From positions 1,798,001 to 1,862,000 of the forward strand of contig CBDHHN010000004.1 of assembly GCA_965263455.1 (NCBI GenBank): a stretch of DNA of 64,000 nt, read 5' to 3'. The position numbers and the translations under genes were made by a program. Within the stretch, counting starts at the first letter, position 1. Every line of letters starts with the position of its first letter. This DNA is from CADEDH01 sp965263455 (GTDB taxonomy: Bacteria > Actinomycetota > Acidimicrobiia > Acidimicrobiales > SZUA-35). Positions 9,701 to 16,800 of the stretch are shown here, one piece after another. The notes under the pieces were generated by a model. The model was not told where the DNA came from. It worked only from the letters and a program-made list of their open reading frames with translations, and ran no database searches.

Positions 9701-11026
9701 GGACAACCGGCCGGGCCCGGGGGCCGGGGGGTCGGGAAGGAGCGCCGAGGGTCCCGCCTCGGCCGTGGCCACCCGCCGATGACCCACGTCGTCGACGAGG
9801 TGGGGCAGCCACTTCAGGTGGTCCCACTCCGCCACCGCGGCGTCCCCGAGGAGGGCGCCCAGTTCGACGTCGGCCGGTCCATGGCGCACCACCAGCTCGG
9901 AGAGCAGGGCGGCGGCCACGGCCCGGGCCCGCTCGGGGGGACCGACGACGCCGAGTCCCCCGGCCAGGCCCAGATCGACCCGGGCCGGCGCGTTGACCAG
10001 GACCGAGGATTCGGCCACGGCCGCGGCCAGGCCCGGCAGCGGGCTGTCGGTCACGTCCGGTTGCCAGGGGACCGAGCCCAGGCCCACGGTGAGGTGGAGG
10101 TGGTCCCGGTGGCCCGATCGGACCTCCCACAGGCGGTTGGACCCGGTCGCCGCCATCCGGGCCAGGCCGTCGAGATCGAGGTGGGCGCGGCGACGGCGGG
10201 CGGCCTCGGCCCGGGCCGCCTCCGACGCCTCGACACCGACCTCGGCCAGCAGCCGGGCCGTCTCCCGCTCGACCCGGGCCTCGCCCTTGCGGACCTGGCG
10301 CTTGCCGTCCCACCAACGGGCCACCGACATGATCGGCGACATCAGGGTGAAGGCGAGGAAGAAGGGACTGAAGAAGTAGGCCATGACCAGGCCGAAGGGG
10401 ATGGGAGCGACGAGGAGGACCCACGACAACGGCTGCGGGGGGCGGGGCGGGGCGGGCGGCCTGGGGCCCTCGATGGTGACGGTGGGTTCGGGTGGGTCGA
10501 GACGCGGGGCGCGGGCGAAGGCGACCCGCCCGTCGGCCTCGACCCGGACCGGCCGGGCCGCGGCGCCGGTCTCGGGCCGGACCCGGTAGACCCCATCCTC
10601 GTCCTCGAGGTGCTCGTCGTCGAGCACCCGGGCACCGGGACCGAGGGCCTGGAACCGGACCCGTCCGTCGACCTCGACGGTGACGCGGGCGGCGGCGTCG
10701 ACACCCGGCCCCGGTCCGCGACGACGACCGAGGTCGTAGGTGCCGGGACCGACCGGGTGGGCCCGGCCGCTGCCGCCGCCGGCCACCCGGGCCACGCGGG
10801 CCACGGCGGCACCGGCGGGCCGGGCCGGGCCAATGACACTGCCCTGGTGGAGGGCGAGGGTGGCCAGCGGCTCACCCCGGCCATGGGTCCGGCCGTCGAC
10901 CTCGACCCTGCCGCCCGGCGCGTCCAGACCGGCGGCCGCGTACAGGGCGTCGGCCGTGGCGTCGGAGCCGGTGTCGTGCAGGGTCAGGTCGCGCTCGGTC
11001 GACCCGTCGGTGAGGGAGAGATGCAT
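6758..11026 (-). CDS. EccC/EssC-like type VII secretion ATPase (FtsK/SpoIIIE family)
   Basis: 1422 residues. Order: N-terminal FHA/ubiquitin-like beta-rich part (1-190); two adjacent membrane segments (about 200-240); a linker; then three FtsK/SpoIIIE-type modules. Module 1 is canonical, with P-loop GTTGSGKS (609-616), VVDEF Walker B (Asp about 713) and VLATQRPTGVV. Module 2 (about 880-1090) has no recognisable P-loop. Module 3 has GPPGSGRS with Arg about 1227 in place of the catalytic Lys, and LVLVDDIELL. EccC/EssC proteins are the motor of type VII secretion, recruiting WXG100-type substrates and moving them through the membrane. The ATG overlaps the previous stop by one base (TGATG). EccB, EccD, EccE and a mycosin protease are not encoded in the window, so the rest of the machine is elsewhere or different. 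Confidence 0.88.
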   Translation of the reverse strand: MHLSLTDGSTERDLTLHDTGSDATADALYAAAGLDAPGGRVEVDGRTHGRGEPLATLALHQGSVIGPARPAGAAVARVARVAGGGSGRAHPVGPGTYDLGRRRGPGPGVDAAARVTVEVDGRVRFQALGPGARVLDDEHLEDEDGVYRVRPETGAAARPVRVEADGRVAFARAPRLDPPEPTVTIEGPRPPAPPRPPQPLSWVLLVAPIPFGLVMAYFFSPFFLAFTLMSPIMSVARWWDGKRQVRKGEARVERETARLLAEVGVEASEAARAEAARRRRAHLDLDGLARMAATGSNRLWEVRSGHRDHLHLTVGLGSVPWQPDVTDSPLPGLAAAVAESSVLVNAPARVDLGLAGGLGVVGPPERARAVAAALLSELVVRHGPADVELGALLGDAAVAEWDHLKWLPHLVDDVGHRRVATAEAGPSALLPDPPAPGPGRLSAPPPSPSPTRVVLIDDEERVATGLPEVASAVNAGRAAAVVVADRAVALPSFCRMVLEVGADGRGRLIDTATGDVVQDVIAAQADRSVARAVARSLARFVDPEAATSAALLPATCHLGELVGGDVDRSVVARSWDHSPSGLEATLGVAEHGPFRIDLVRDGPHALVAGTTGSGKSELLRTLIASLAVRYDPTAVNFVLVDFKGGGAFDACADLPHTVGVVTDLDEHLAERALRCLRAELTHRERFLRTAGVSDLAQLPPGPQGLPRLMIVVDEFATLAAELPDFMTSLVDVAQRGRSLGIHMVLATQRPTGVVDAKIRANTNLRIALRVQDDRDSSDVIGSPEAAAIHRSQAGRALARLGADELVTFQTAIVSFPPPRREGGALRVTPFRLVDEPAAVADPDDGDDGDRPPEVVTLTEAATAEAGRRGLPAPRVPWPPALPDRLTAAELAELDRVSAEPGRWSSAWGLVDLPDEQRQAPLRWSAADGHTLLFGIDPEPMDNAVVALCAGLAATHGPDRLHLYAADFSGGLAALDDLPQAGARVGPQDDELLARLLQLVGAELEVRQARQREERLARLGPEDAPLFVLAISNYAGLLEHLDEQGDTEGPARLAALIRDGAPLGMIVVATGLGERGIPMRVAAQVPTKFVFRLADRMAYTSFGLRAKDVPDLGPGRAIDTRSGAEVQFVTSGLDTAVTMAATTPPSTQPSTSSSTQPSTQDRVGRGGPRPLRALPRQVAFAEVAVHSTADGDRWDLALGLAHHDLEPVGLELRPGVHTVVTGPPGSGRSTALDTIARAASGVLGPGVVHRVGADPATGGGGAHGRTVSDPRTLFELGAEPGLVLVDDIELLAPDLVSVIEKLATDPRSRARLVVAGRIETFKGIQPLNRALTAARSGVLLQPPPDAGDVFRLRMRPLGPQPAGRGYILRAGVAHLAQLALPGAGDAADGPVPTGGEGTDPIAPEPTRPGAGVDNPPGLRVVPA

Positions 11027-11439
11027 CAGAAATCGGCCCAGGGGGGCGGGTCGGGGGGTGCGGTCGGTGGCGGCGGCTCGGGCCCGGGGGGCGGGCTCGT
11101 CGGGTCGGCCTCGTGGGCGGCGACGGCGGCGTCATGGTCGGCCACCGCCTGGCGATGGTCGGCCAGGGCCTGCTGGTGGGCGGCGGCGGCCGCGGCCGCC
11201 TCGGCCACCGCCGCCGCCCGGGACCGACACTCGTCGGCCAAGGCCTCCAGGTCGCCGGCGATGCCCTCGGCATCGCCGGCGGCCCGGTTGATGACGGCGT
11301 GGATCGACTCGGTCAGATGGCCGCCGGTGAAGACCTGCGGTCCCATGGCGGCCTCGACCGGCCGGATGACCCTGCGGGCCGTGGCCCCGGCGTCATCGAA
11401 GAGCCGGGCCGCCTGCTCGAACTGCTCGACGGTCGGCAT
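11026..11439 (-). CDS. Small helical protein with Ala-rich coiled coil and Pro-rich tail, EccC-coupled
   Basis: 137 residues, start MPTVEQFEQAARLFDDAG, with GAGGACG just upstream as a ribosome binding site. Residues about 1-60 look like a helical hairpin, about 60-110 are an Ala/His/Asp-rich heptad-like stretch, and the tail is Pro-rich and ends PPWADF. It sits directly before the EccC-like gene and its stop shares one base with that gene's ATG. Size, helical nature and position fit an ESX-secreted or ESX-associated protein (EspC-like proteins are small helical ESX substrates), but no WXG motif is present and no family was recognised with certainty. A longer frame upstream is out of register with the neighbouring gene and was not used. 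Confidence 0.65.
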   Translation of the reverse strand: MPTVEQFEQAARLFDDAGATARRVIRPVEAAMGPQVFTGGHLTESIHAVINRAAGDAEGIAGDLEALADECRSRAAAVAEAAAAAAAHQQALADHRQAVADHDAAVAAHEADPTSPPPGPEPPPPTAPPDPPPWADF

Positions 11440-11452
11440 GTCGTCCTCGACC

Positions 11453-11944
11453 TCAGCCTGCGGTGAGGCCCTGGTCGAAGGTGGCGGCCACGTCCGCCTT
11501 CCAGGCGTCGGTCTTGGCCATGAAGTCATCGTTGAGGACCCGGGTCTCGCCCAGGTACCGCTCGAAGTCGGTCCGGTGCAGGGCCAGTTCCTCCAGCAGG
11601 GCGTTGCACGAGGTCCGGAAGTTCTGGAAGACGAGCTCCATGCTCTCGGTCGAACCCCGGACGGAGGTGTCCATGTCGGTGTTGGCGCCCCGCACGGTCT
11701 CCCAGCTGCGGCCGGTGACCTCGGCACCGTCGACGGCGGCCATGGCATCGGCGCTGGCGGCGTCGAGGTCGGCCAGGGCGGCCAGCAGCGGTGCCTCCTG
11801 GGCCAGGGCGTCGGTGACGTTGCCCTCGATCGTGGCGCAGATGCGGTTGACCTCGGCCTGGGTCGAGGTCATGACCTCGCCCCGGGCTCCCATCCGCTGG
11901 ACGGCGTTGTCGACGCTCTCCTCGTTCATCAAGTACTCGGGCAT
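11453..11944 (-). CDS. Small helical protein, candidate type VII substrate
   Basis: 163 residues predicted almost entirely helical, starting MPEYLMNEESV, with AAAGGAA before the ATG. It carries SWETVRGANTDMD in the middle and KTDAWKADVAATF near the C-terminus; neither is a strict WXG turn. It contains a single Cys pair (about 37 and 113). It lies 11 nt after the second paralogue gene and 13 nt before the small gene preceding EccC, in one operon. A length above 100 residues and a non-canonical turn make it an atypical WXG100-like candidate at best. Function is inferred from context only. Confidence 0.65.
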   Translation of the reverse strand: MPEYLMNEESVDNAVQRMGARGEVMTSTQAEVNRICATIEGNVTDALAQEAPLLAALADLDAASADAMAAVDGAEVTGRSWETVRGANTDMDTSVRGSTESMELVFQNFRTSCNALLEELALHRTDFERYLGETRVLNDDFMAKTDAWKADVAATFDQGLTAG

Positions 11945-11955
11945 GGTGGTTCCTT

Positions 11956-12885
11956 TCAGGTATGGGTTGTCGGGTTCGCCCCCGCGGCGGCCCGGTAGGC
12001 GGCCACGGCGTTGCGAAGGGTGCGGGCCGGGTCGGCCCGGCGGGGTCCGGCGGCCAGGGCGGCCACCAGCACTTCGAGCGACTCGGGACCGGTGACGGTC
12101 TCGGCCAGGGTCCGGGCCACCGCCGAGCGGTCGGCCGGGTTCAGGGATCGGAGCCAGGTGGTGGTGGTCACCAGCGACACGGGCGAGAAGGCCAGCTCAC
12201 GTTGGCGGCCGAGGGGCAACGAGCCGAGCCCGGCCAGATGGTCACGGAGTTCGTCGTCGCCCCACCGGAGATCGAGCCCGGCCACATCGGCCACCAGGAG
12301 GCGGCGGGTCTCCCAGGCCCGAACCGAGCTGGTGGGAACGACCCGTCCGTCACCGGTCTCTCCCACCACCGGATCCCGCCGGCGCAGGCAGGCCGTCAGG
12401 TCAGGGCTCTCGAGGGCGCTGCCGGCAAAGGGATGTCCGGTGAGGATGCGATACCGGAGGGCGGCGCGACCGACCGGATGCCGGCCCGGGATCGAGTGCA
12501 GGGCCCGGGCCACGGTGTCGAGCACGGCGGCGGTCGGCTCGGGGGCCAGGACCGCCCGCTCCACCACGAGTGACCGCACCAGCTCCCACTCGGTCGGAAC
12601 CAGGGCCCGCCCGGCCAGGAAGCCCACGAAGCGGGCGAGCACGGCCACCGTCCGCTCGGTGACCAACCCGACCGGGGTGGCGGCCAGGACCCGGGCGCCC
12701 CCCGGTTCTCCGTCCTCGGTCCCGGGTTCGATCCCGGGTTCGACCCCCGGGGGCAGACCCGAGCCGGTCTCCAACCACGTCGGCGTCAGCCACCGGTCCA
12801 GGCGCCGGTCGACGGCTGGGGTGGCGGGGTCGAGCGCCGGCGTGCTCCGGGTCGCCGTCGCCCTCTCGGCCGTCGGGGCGGCCAT
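11956..12885 (-). CDS. Uncharacterised protein, paralogue of the gene immediately upstream
   Basis: 309 residues. The N-terminus contains RLDRWLTPTWLETGSGLP, nearly the same as RLDQWLTPSWIETGSGFP in the neighbouring 285-residue protein. Later blocks also match in order: a V-x-FxxFLAG stretch, P-x2-RA-x-LR-x-R, DPVV, W-x3-R-x2-VADVAG and a L-x-P-x-DR near the end. No catalytic motif, signal peptide or membrane segment was recognised. The ATG overlaps the previous stop (TGATG), and the gene is the second of five in the EccC operon. Conservation of both copies next to the EccC-like motor suggests a cytosolic helper such as a substrate chaperone (EspG-like role), which is inference only. Confidence 0.7.
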   Translation of the reverse strand: MAAPTAERATATRSTPALDPATPAVDRRLDRWLTPTWLETGSGLPPGVEPGIEPGTEDGEPGGARVLAATPVGLVTERTVAVLARFVGFLAGRALVPTEWELVRSLVVERAVLAPEPTAAVLDTVARALHSIPGRHPVGRAALRYRILTGHPFAGSALESPDLTACLRRRDPVVGETGDGRVVPTSSVRAWETRRLLVADVAGLDLRWGDDELRDHLAGLGSLPLGRQRELAFSPVSLVTTTTWLRSLNPADRSAVARTLAETVTGPESLEVLVAALAAGPRRADPARTLRNAVAAYRAAAGANPTTHT

Positions 12886-13742
12886 CACGCCGCCCGCCCG
12901 CTGTCGGCGGCCGCCGTCGGCCCCTGACGAAGGGCCTGGATCAGGTCGTGGACCCGACCGACCGAAGCCAGGGCGACAGCCCCGGCCTCGGCCCCCGCCG
13001 GGGTCGTGGCCTGGCCGGCGATGGCCTCGGCCAGATCCTCGCGGTCGTCCGGAGCCAGGCGGCGCAGACCGACCCTGGTGGCGATCAGGGCGGGGTGGGC
13101 CTCGGCCAGGGCGTCCTGTTGGGCCGGAGGCCACCGGTCGAACCCCTCGTCGATCCGGGCCCGGAACGCCGCCTCGTTCCACGTCATCGTGGAGCCGGCC
13201 ACATCGGCCACGAAGGATCGGAACTCCCGCCAGGCCAATACCGCGTCCTCGACCACGACGGTCGAGCCGGCGCCGACGGCGACCACCGGGTTGTACTGGT
13301 AGACGCAGCGCATGGTGGCGCTGACCGACCGGAACCCGTCGCCGTGGTCGAGGGCGGCGATGGTGCTCAGGGCCCGATGGCGGAGTCGAGCCCGGACGAC
13401 GGGTGACAGGTCGGGAACCCGGGCCACGGCCCCGGCCACGTCGACCAGGTTCCGGGTCACGCCCAGGGGATCGGTCTCGAACTCCTCGACGGTGGCGGCC
13501 CGGGTGGTGGCCCGATCGGCGGCGTCGAACCGGTGACCGGCCAGGAACTCGCCGAAGGCCACGGCCCGGCCCACCAGGTGCTCGGTCAGGATCAGGCCGT
13601 CGCCGATGGTGACCGGTGCCTCGGGTTCCCCGACACACGTCACGCCAAGGGCCCCGGTCGGGAAACCCGATCCGGTCTCGATCCACGACGGGGTCAGCCA
13701 CTGGTCCAGCCGCTGGCAGGGGGTCGGTGCAGGTGCTCGCAT
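12885..13742 (-). CDS. Uncharacterised protein, first gene of the EccC operon
   Basis: 285 residues, soluble, mixed helical, with the shared N-terminal block RLDQWLTPSWIETGSGFP, a central VYQYNPVVAVGAGSTVVVED stretch and WREFRSFVADVAG. It is a diverged tandem duplicate of the next gene. The start ATG at 13742 follows GGTGGGG. It begins the leftward operon and is divergent from the giant multidomain gene, from which it is separated by 117 bp with palindromes. No known domain was recognised; pairing of the two paralogues as a heterodimer is possible but not shown. Confidence 0.7.
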   Translation of the reverse strand: MRAPAPTPCQRLDQWLTPSWIETGSGFPTGALGVTCVGEPEAPVTIGDGLILTEHLVGRAVAFGEFLAGHRFDAADRATTRAATVEEFETDPLGVTRNLVDVAGAVARVPDLSPVVRARLRHRALSTIAALDHGDGFRSVSATMRCVYQYNPVVAVGAGSTVVVEDAVLAWREFRSFVADVAGSTMTWNEAAFRARIDEGFDRWPPAQQDALAEAHPALIATRVGLRRLAPDDREDLAEAIAGQATTPAGAEAGAVALASVGRVHDLIQALRQGPTAAADSGRAA

Positions 13743-13859
13743 GCCCCACCTACGTGTCGAGCGGCGTCACCGGTTCGCGAACGAATCGAAATTGTTCGGG
13801 AACCGGATCCAGGTCTCGGGACGAACGTTGGGCACCGCGATCACAAGGAGGCGACCCCG
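13743..13859. promoter_or_regulatory. Divergent control region with two GTTCG(C/G)GAAC-type palindromes
   Basis: The gap between the EccC operon and the giant gene is more A+T-rich than its surroundings. It holds CCGGTTCGCGAACG (13770-13783) and GTTCGGGAACCGG (13794-13806), 11 bp apart. A matching element in inverse orientation is found at 18888-18901 before the PilM-like gene. A strong AAGGAGG ribosome binding site (about 13845-13851) serves the giant gene. These look like operator half-sites for one regulator acting on both directions; the regulator is unknown. Confidence 0.5.
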
Positions 13860-16800
13860 ATGGCGTCCTTTTCCGCCGACACCGATCTGGCCCGAGAGCT
13901 GGCCGCCGAGTTCCGGGCGGCGGCGGTCGGCACCGACGAACTCGGCGCCACCGCCACCCGGGCCCTGGCCCTGGCCGAACTCCAGGCCGACGTCCCCATC
14001 CGGGCCGAGGACCTGGCCGATCTCCTCGATCGGGGCGGGATCGTGATCCGCCAGCAGGCCGACATTCTCGACGGCCTCGACATCGACATCGACCGGTTCG
14101 CGGCCGAGCTCGACCAGGACCCGGACGTGCTGGCCGACCAGCTCCGGTTCCTGACCGAGTCGGGGATCGGGGCCGAGGCCGGGATCGTCCCCCTGGTCCT
14201 GTGGGACGGGACCACGCCCACGCCCGACTCGCTGCGCGACGTGTTCCCCGGCCTCCCGGCGCCCGGCGTCGATCCGGCCCTGGACGACGCCCTGCTTCGG
14301 CTCGACCTCTGGCTGCTCCCCGCCCTGCAGCTGGGCGACGCCGACGACGTGGCCCTCGACGAGCAGCGCCTGGCCGACCTGGCCGTGCTCGGCGCCCTTC
14401 TCGGAGCGGGCGAGGCCGAAGCCACCTACACCCAGCGGGTGTCGTATCGCGACAACGGCGAGACCGAACACCGGACCGAGACGTTCACCACCACCGTGCT
14501 CGACCTCGGAGGGCGGACACTGTTCGACTTCGTCGTCCAGGCCTACGTCGAGGATGAGGCCCTGTCCCGACTGGGGGAGATCCCGTCGTTCGAGGACCTG
14601 GTGGCCATCATCGTCGACCTCGACCAGGCCGAGTTCCAGACCCTGGTCGACGGGGTGAACGCGCGCCACCACGGCGGCGACCGCGACGACGAGCAGCGAC
14701 GGGACCGGGCGCTGGAGCGACTACGACAGGGGTACGACCACCTCGATCCGGCGGCGCTGGTGGCGGCCTTCGGCGACGACCTGTCGTGGCTGGGGGCCGT
14801 CCTGGCCGGAGTGGCGGACCCACCCGACGACGCGGTGGCCCGGGACCGGCTCGTGGCCTTCGCCAACGCCACCGGCCTGAGCGATGCCGCCGACTTCGAC
14901 GGCGCCCTGACCGACCTCCGCCACCAGCGTCTGATCCAGGGCGAACTCGTCCTGGGGGATCCCACCGCCGGGCGTCTGCTCTTCACCGACCCCACGGTGC
15001 AGGGCGCGGTCGACCTGGGGCTGCGGAACGGCACCATCACCGACGATCAGGTGGCCGACGCCGAGCGGGTGGGTCGGCTGATCCTCGGCGACGGCGACGC
15101 CGACGCCCTCGACCTGGACGGCCCGCCGGCCGAGTTCGACCCCGCCTACCTGGTCCAGGCCCTGGCCCTGCGGGTGGACCAGGGGGTTCTGACCGACAAC
15201 CAGCTCATCGCCGCCCTCAGCTACGTCAACGGCGCCGGCACCGGACGCCAGCAGCTCGACCGCCTGACGAACGTGCTCCTCGGCTTCCAGACCCTGGCCA
15301 CCACCGGTCCCCCGGTCCTGACCCGACGCCAGATGGAGCGGGCCGTCGGCCCCGACGTGTGGGCCTTCGCCAACAGCCGAGCCTTCCAACTCGGGCGGCG
15401 ACACAAGGAGGGCGACGAGTGGGTGACCGACTTCAGCGACGTCCCCACCCACCTGGCAGGCCAGACCGACCAGTGGCTGTGGATCGTCGACAACCTCGGC
15501 GTCCCCGGGTACCACAAGCGGAAGTGGGGTAGCCGTCGGCTTCATCTCGGCATCGACGGTACGGGCGAGGTGGCCGGTTTCCAGGTCGAGCGAATCCGCA
15601 AGCGAACCTGGCTGAAGATGGTCGTGATGGCCGGGTTCACCCTGGTCGCCGGGATCACCCAGCAGTGGTACATGGTCTACGCCCTCACGGCCAAGGCCGC
15701 CCTCGATGGCTACCGCGAGGGCGGCTGGGAGGGGGCGCTGACGGCCGGGGCCCAGACGTTGCTCCTGGCCTGGGGCGGATACACCATGGCCAACTGGCTG
15801 GCCCCGGCAACGGCCGGAGGGATCACGGCCACCGGCGGGGCGACGGTCAACGCCGCCGTCACCGGGGCCCGCCTGACCTCGGCCGGGGTCGGGATCCACC
15901 AATCGATCGAGAACGGCGACATCGTCGAGGGAGTCGTGGCCGGGACCCGGGCCCTCAGCGTGGGAGCCCAGAGCCTGGAGTGGGTCGACACGGCCGCCAA
16001 CCTGTCGGCGGCGGCCGACATCGCCGACGGCGTCAACCAGTCGATCGACGCCGTCGACGAGGGTGACTGGGTGGGCCTGGCCGCCGGGGTGGCCATCGCC
16101 GGGGCCGGCAGCCTCAACCTCGGTGCCGGTTCGGGCCTCGTCGATGCCGACACGGCCAAGCAGTTCCGCAGCGCCGCCACCTCGCTCAAGGGTGTGGGCC
16201 GAGGCACGGTCAAGGTCGACGCCACCGTCGAAGCCATCGAGGACGGCGACGTGACCGCCGCGGTCCAGAACGGCCTGGGGGCGGTGGCCGAAGGGGCCCG
16301 CCTGTTCGGCACCGACAGCTTCGCCGCCGGCCAGTTGGGCCTCGACCCCGAGACGACGGCGGCCGTCGACGTCATCGCCGACTTCGCCACCGGTGGCTCG
16401 ACCCTGACCGGGTCGGTCGACGCCGCCCGCCGCGGCGAAGTGCTGGAGGCGATCGCCCTGGTGGCCCAGGCCACGACCGAGATCGAGGGCGGTAGCGAGG
16501 CCAGCCTCGTGGCCCACCGGGCCGAGCAGTTGCGGGCCATCCTGCGCGTGGCCGAGGTGTTCGTCGACATCGACCAGTACGAGACCTACACCGAGCTGGC
16601 CACGGCGTTGGCGCCACGGGTCGAGGCCCTGGGTGAGGCGGGCAAGCCCCCGCCACCGGACACCCCGCTCGCCGCCAGCGTGCTGTTCGAGCCACTGGCG
16701 TCGGCCGGCGAGCAGGTCTGGGACCGCCTGACCGCAGCCCGGGCCGAACCCGTCCGCTTCGACGAAGCCAACGACGAGCTGATCCTGGTGGTCGGTGGGT

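Noticed and set aside
11440..11748. Longer version of the 137-residue protein
   Set aside because: The extension lies out of frame inside the neighbouring 163-residue gene and is Pro/Ser/Arg-rich shadow sequence; MPTVEQF has a ribosome binding site.
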